From the NCBI GenBank assembly GCA_947367345.1, contig CANBDL010000006.1:1-33259 (forward strand): 33,259 nucleotides of DNA, in the 5' to 3' direction. The notes under the pieces are model-generated. The model saw nothing but the letters and a program-made list of their open reading frames with translations. It was not told where the DNA came from and did no database searches. Position 1 is the first letter of the stretch. Every line of letters starts with the position of its first letter. Both the position numbers and the translations under genes were made by a program. Below are positions 32,875-33,259 of the stretch, piece by piece. Source of the stretch: an uncultured Alphaproteobacteria bacterium. GTDB taxonomy: Bacteria; Pseudomonadota; Alphaproteobacteria; RUG11792.

Positions 32875-33259
32875 ATCTCCATAGCTCTCAAAGCCAGGTA
32901 CAATTATTTCTTCTTCATCATCAATCAAAGCTTGTATACGCTTTATGGCTAGATCATAATCCTTGATTGCAATGAGAGTCAGTATTGCAAGAATTTGATC
33001 ATGTGTGCTGTTTTGATAAGCATTGTGCGTTATGTGCTTTATAAAACAATCTAATTCTCTATCAAGAGTTTTGGCATATTTCGTAAAATGTTCTGCTAAG
33101 TATTGCGAGAACCCCCAACCAAAAGTCTCTCAAACGTCCATACCTCAACACAGTGTGTATCCAATGTTTTGTGCTGTAAGTTGATAGCATACTAGATGTT
33201 TGTAAACAAAACAACAAACCATTATTATTTCTTGTAAACAAAGCTTCTTTAGCAAAACT
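32818..33259 (-). pseudogene. 3' part of an unknown gene with a frameshift, running off the window edge
   Basis: On the minus strand one frame is open from the window edge (33259) to about 33117 and includes VLRYGRLRDFWLG. A second frame is open from 33129 to the TGA at 32818-32820 and begins FSQYLAEHFTKYAKTLDREL. They join smoothly if one base is removed from the C5 run at 33112-33116 (G5 on the coding strand). The joined sequence of about 146 residues is helical and charged, ending PGFESYGDLSDRLTKY... I recognise no family. Neither part has a start codon suited to a separate gene. The 5' end lies beyond the window. It could be a decayed gene or a homopolymer sequencing error. Confidence 0.5.

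Noticed and set aside
33181-33259. Short direct repeat TTGTAAACAAA occurring twice near the right edge
   Set aside because: Two 11-base AT-rich matches close together are not enough to call an array or an attachment site.

Overview
The window looks like a piece of the chromosome of an AT-rich, reduced, probably host-associated alphaproteobacterium, most likely of the Rickettsiales type. The evidence is a class I (archaeal-type) lysyl-tRNA synthetase, an argS gene followed directly by a SPOR-domain gene, secreted low-complexity proteins, tandem Rpn/PDDEXK nuclease-transposase genes, and several decaying genes among intact housekeeping genes. I cannot fix the genus from sequence alone.

Layout. 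(1) 1-3.75 kb is an accessory zone with two tandem secreted glutamine-rich coiled-coil proteins, a third secreted gene interrupted by an in-frame TAA, and degenerate DNA that shares a diverged repeat with the right end of the window. (2) 3.8-10.4 kb, minus strand, holds rpsD with a clear terminator, two overlapping Rpn-family genes, thrS and rho. (3) 10.5-14.25 kb, plus strand, holds prmC-ddl-dusB and then an sfsA gene with a one-base frameshift near its start. (4) 14.27-20.63 kb, minus strand, holds a tight trxB-mtaB-murC-small membrane protein operon and an HtrA/DegP protease with an unusual Asn/Gln/Arg-rich tail. (5) 20.7-24.8 kb, plus strand, holds argS, a SPOR-domain protein and an RseP site-2 protease. 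(6) 24.8-30.2 kb holds an orphan gp25/TssE-like baseplate protein (minus), aspS and a membrane-anchored thioredoxin (plus), then tdk and class I lysS (minus). (7) 30.4-33.3 kb holds a SurA-like periplasmic chaperone and a second accessory zone with a 39-aa membrane peptide behind a strong promoter, the second repeat copy, and a frameshifted gene running off the edge.

Functionally the core is translation (four aminoacyl-tRNA synthetases, S4, PrmC, DusB, MtaB), cell wall (MurC, Ddl, SPOR protein), envelope quality control (HtrA, RseP, SurA-like, membrane thioredoxin, TrxB), transcription termination (Rho) and thymidine salvage (Tdk). Peptidoglycan precursor synthesis is therefore at least partly kept. 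Many intact genes are preceded by the same extended -10 promoter, TATGNTANAAT, 25-42 bases before the start codon; this helped choose starts for rseP and the SurA-like gene. No tRNA, rRNA or CRISPR array was seen.

Base composition is strikingly mixed: thrS, prmC-ddl-dusB, aspS and lysS are GC-richer (sampled 60-base blocks at 53-60%) with G/C-ending codons, while argS, the SurA-like gene and the accessory zones are very AT-rich (sampled blocks at 22-27%).
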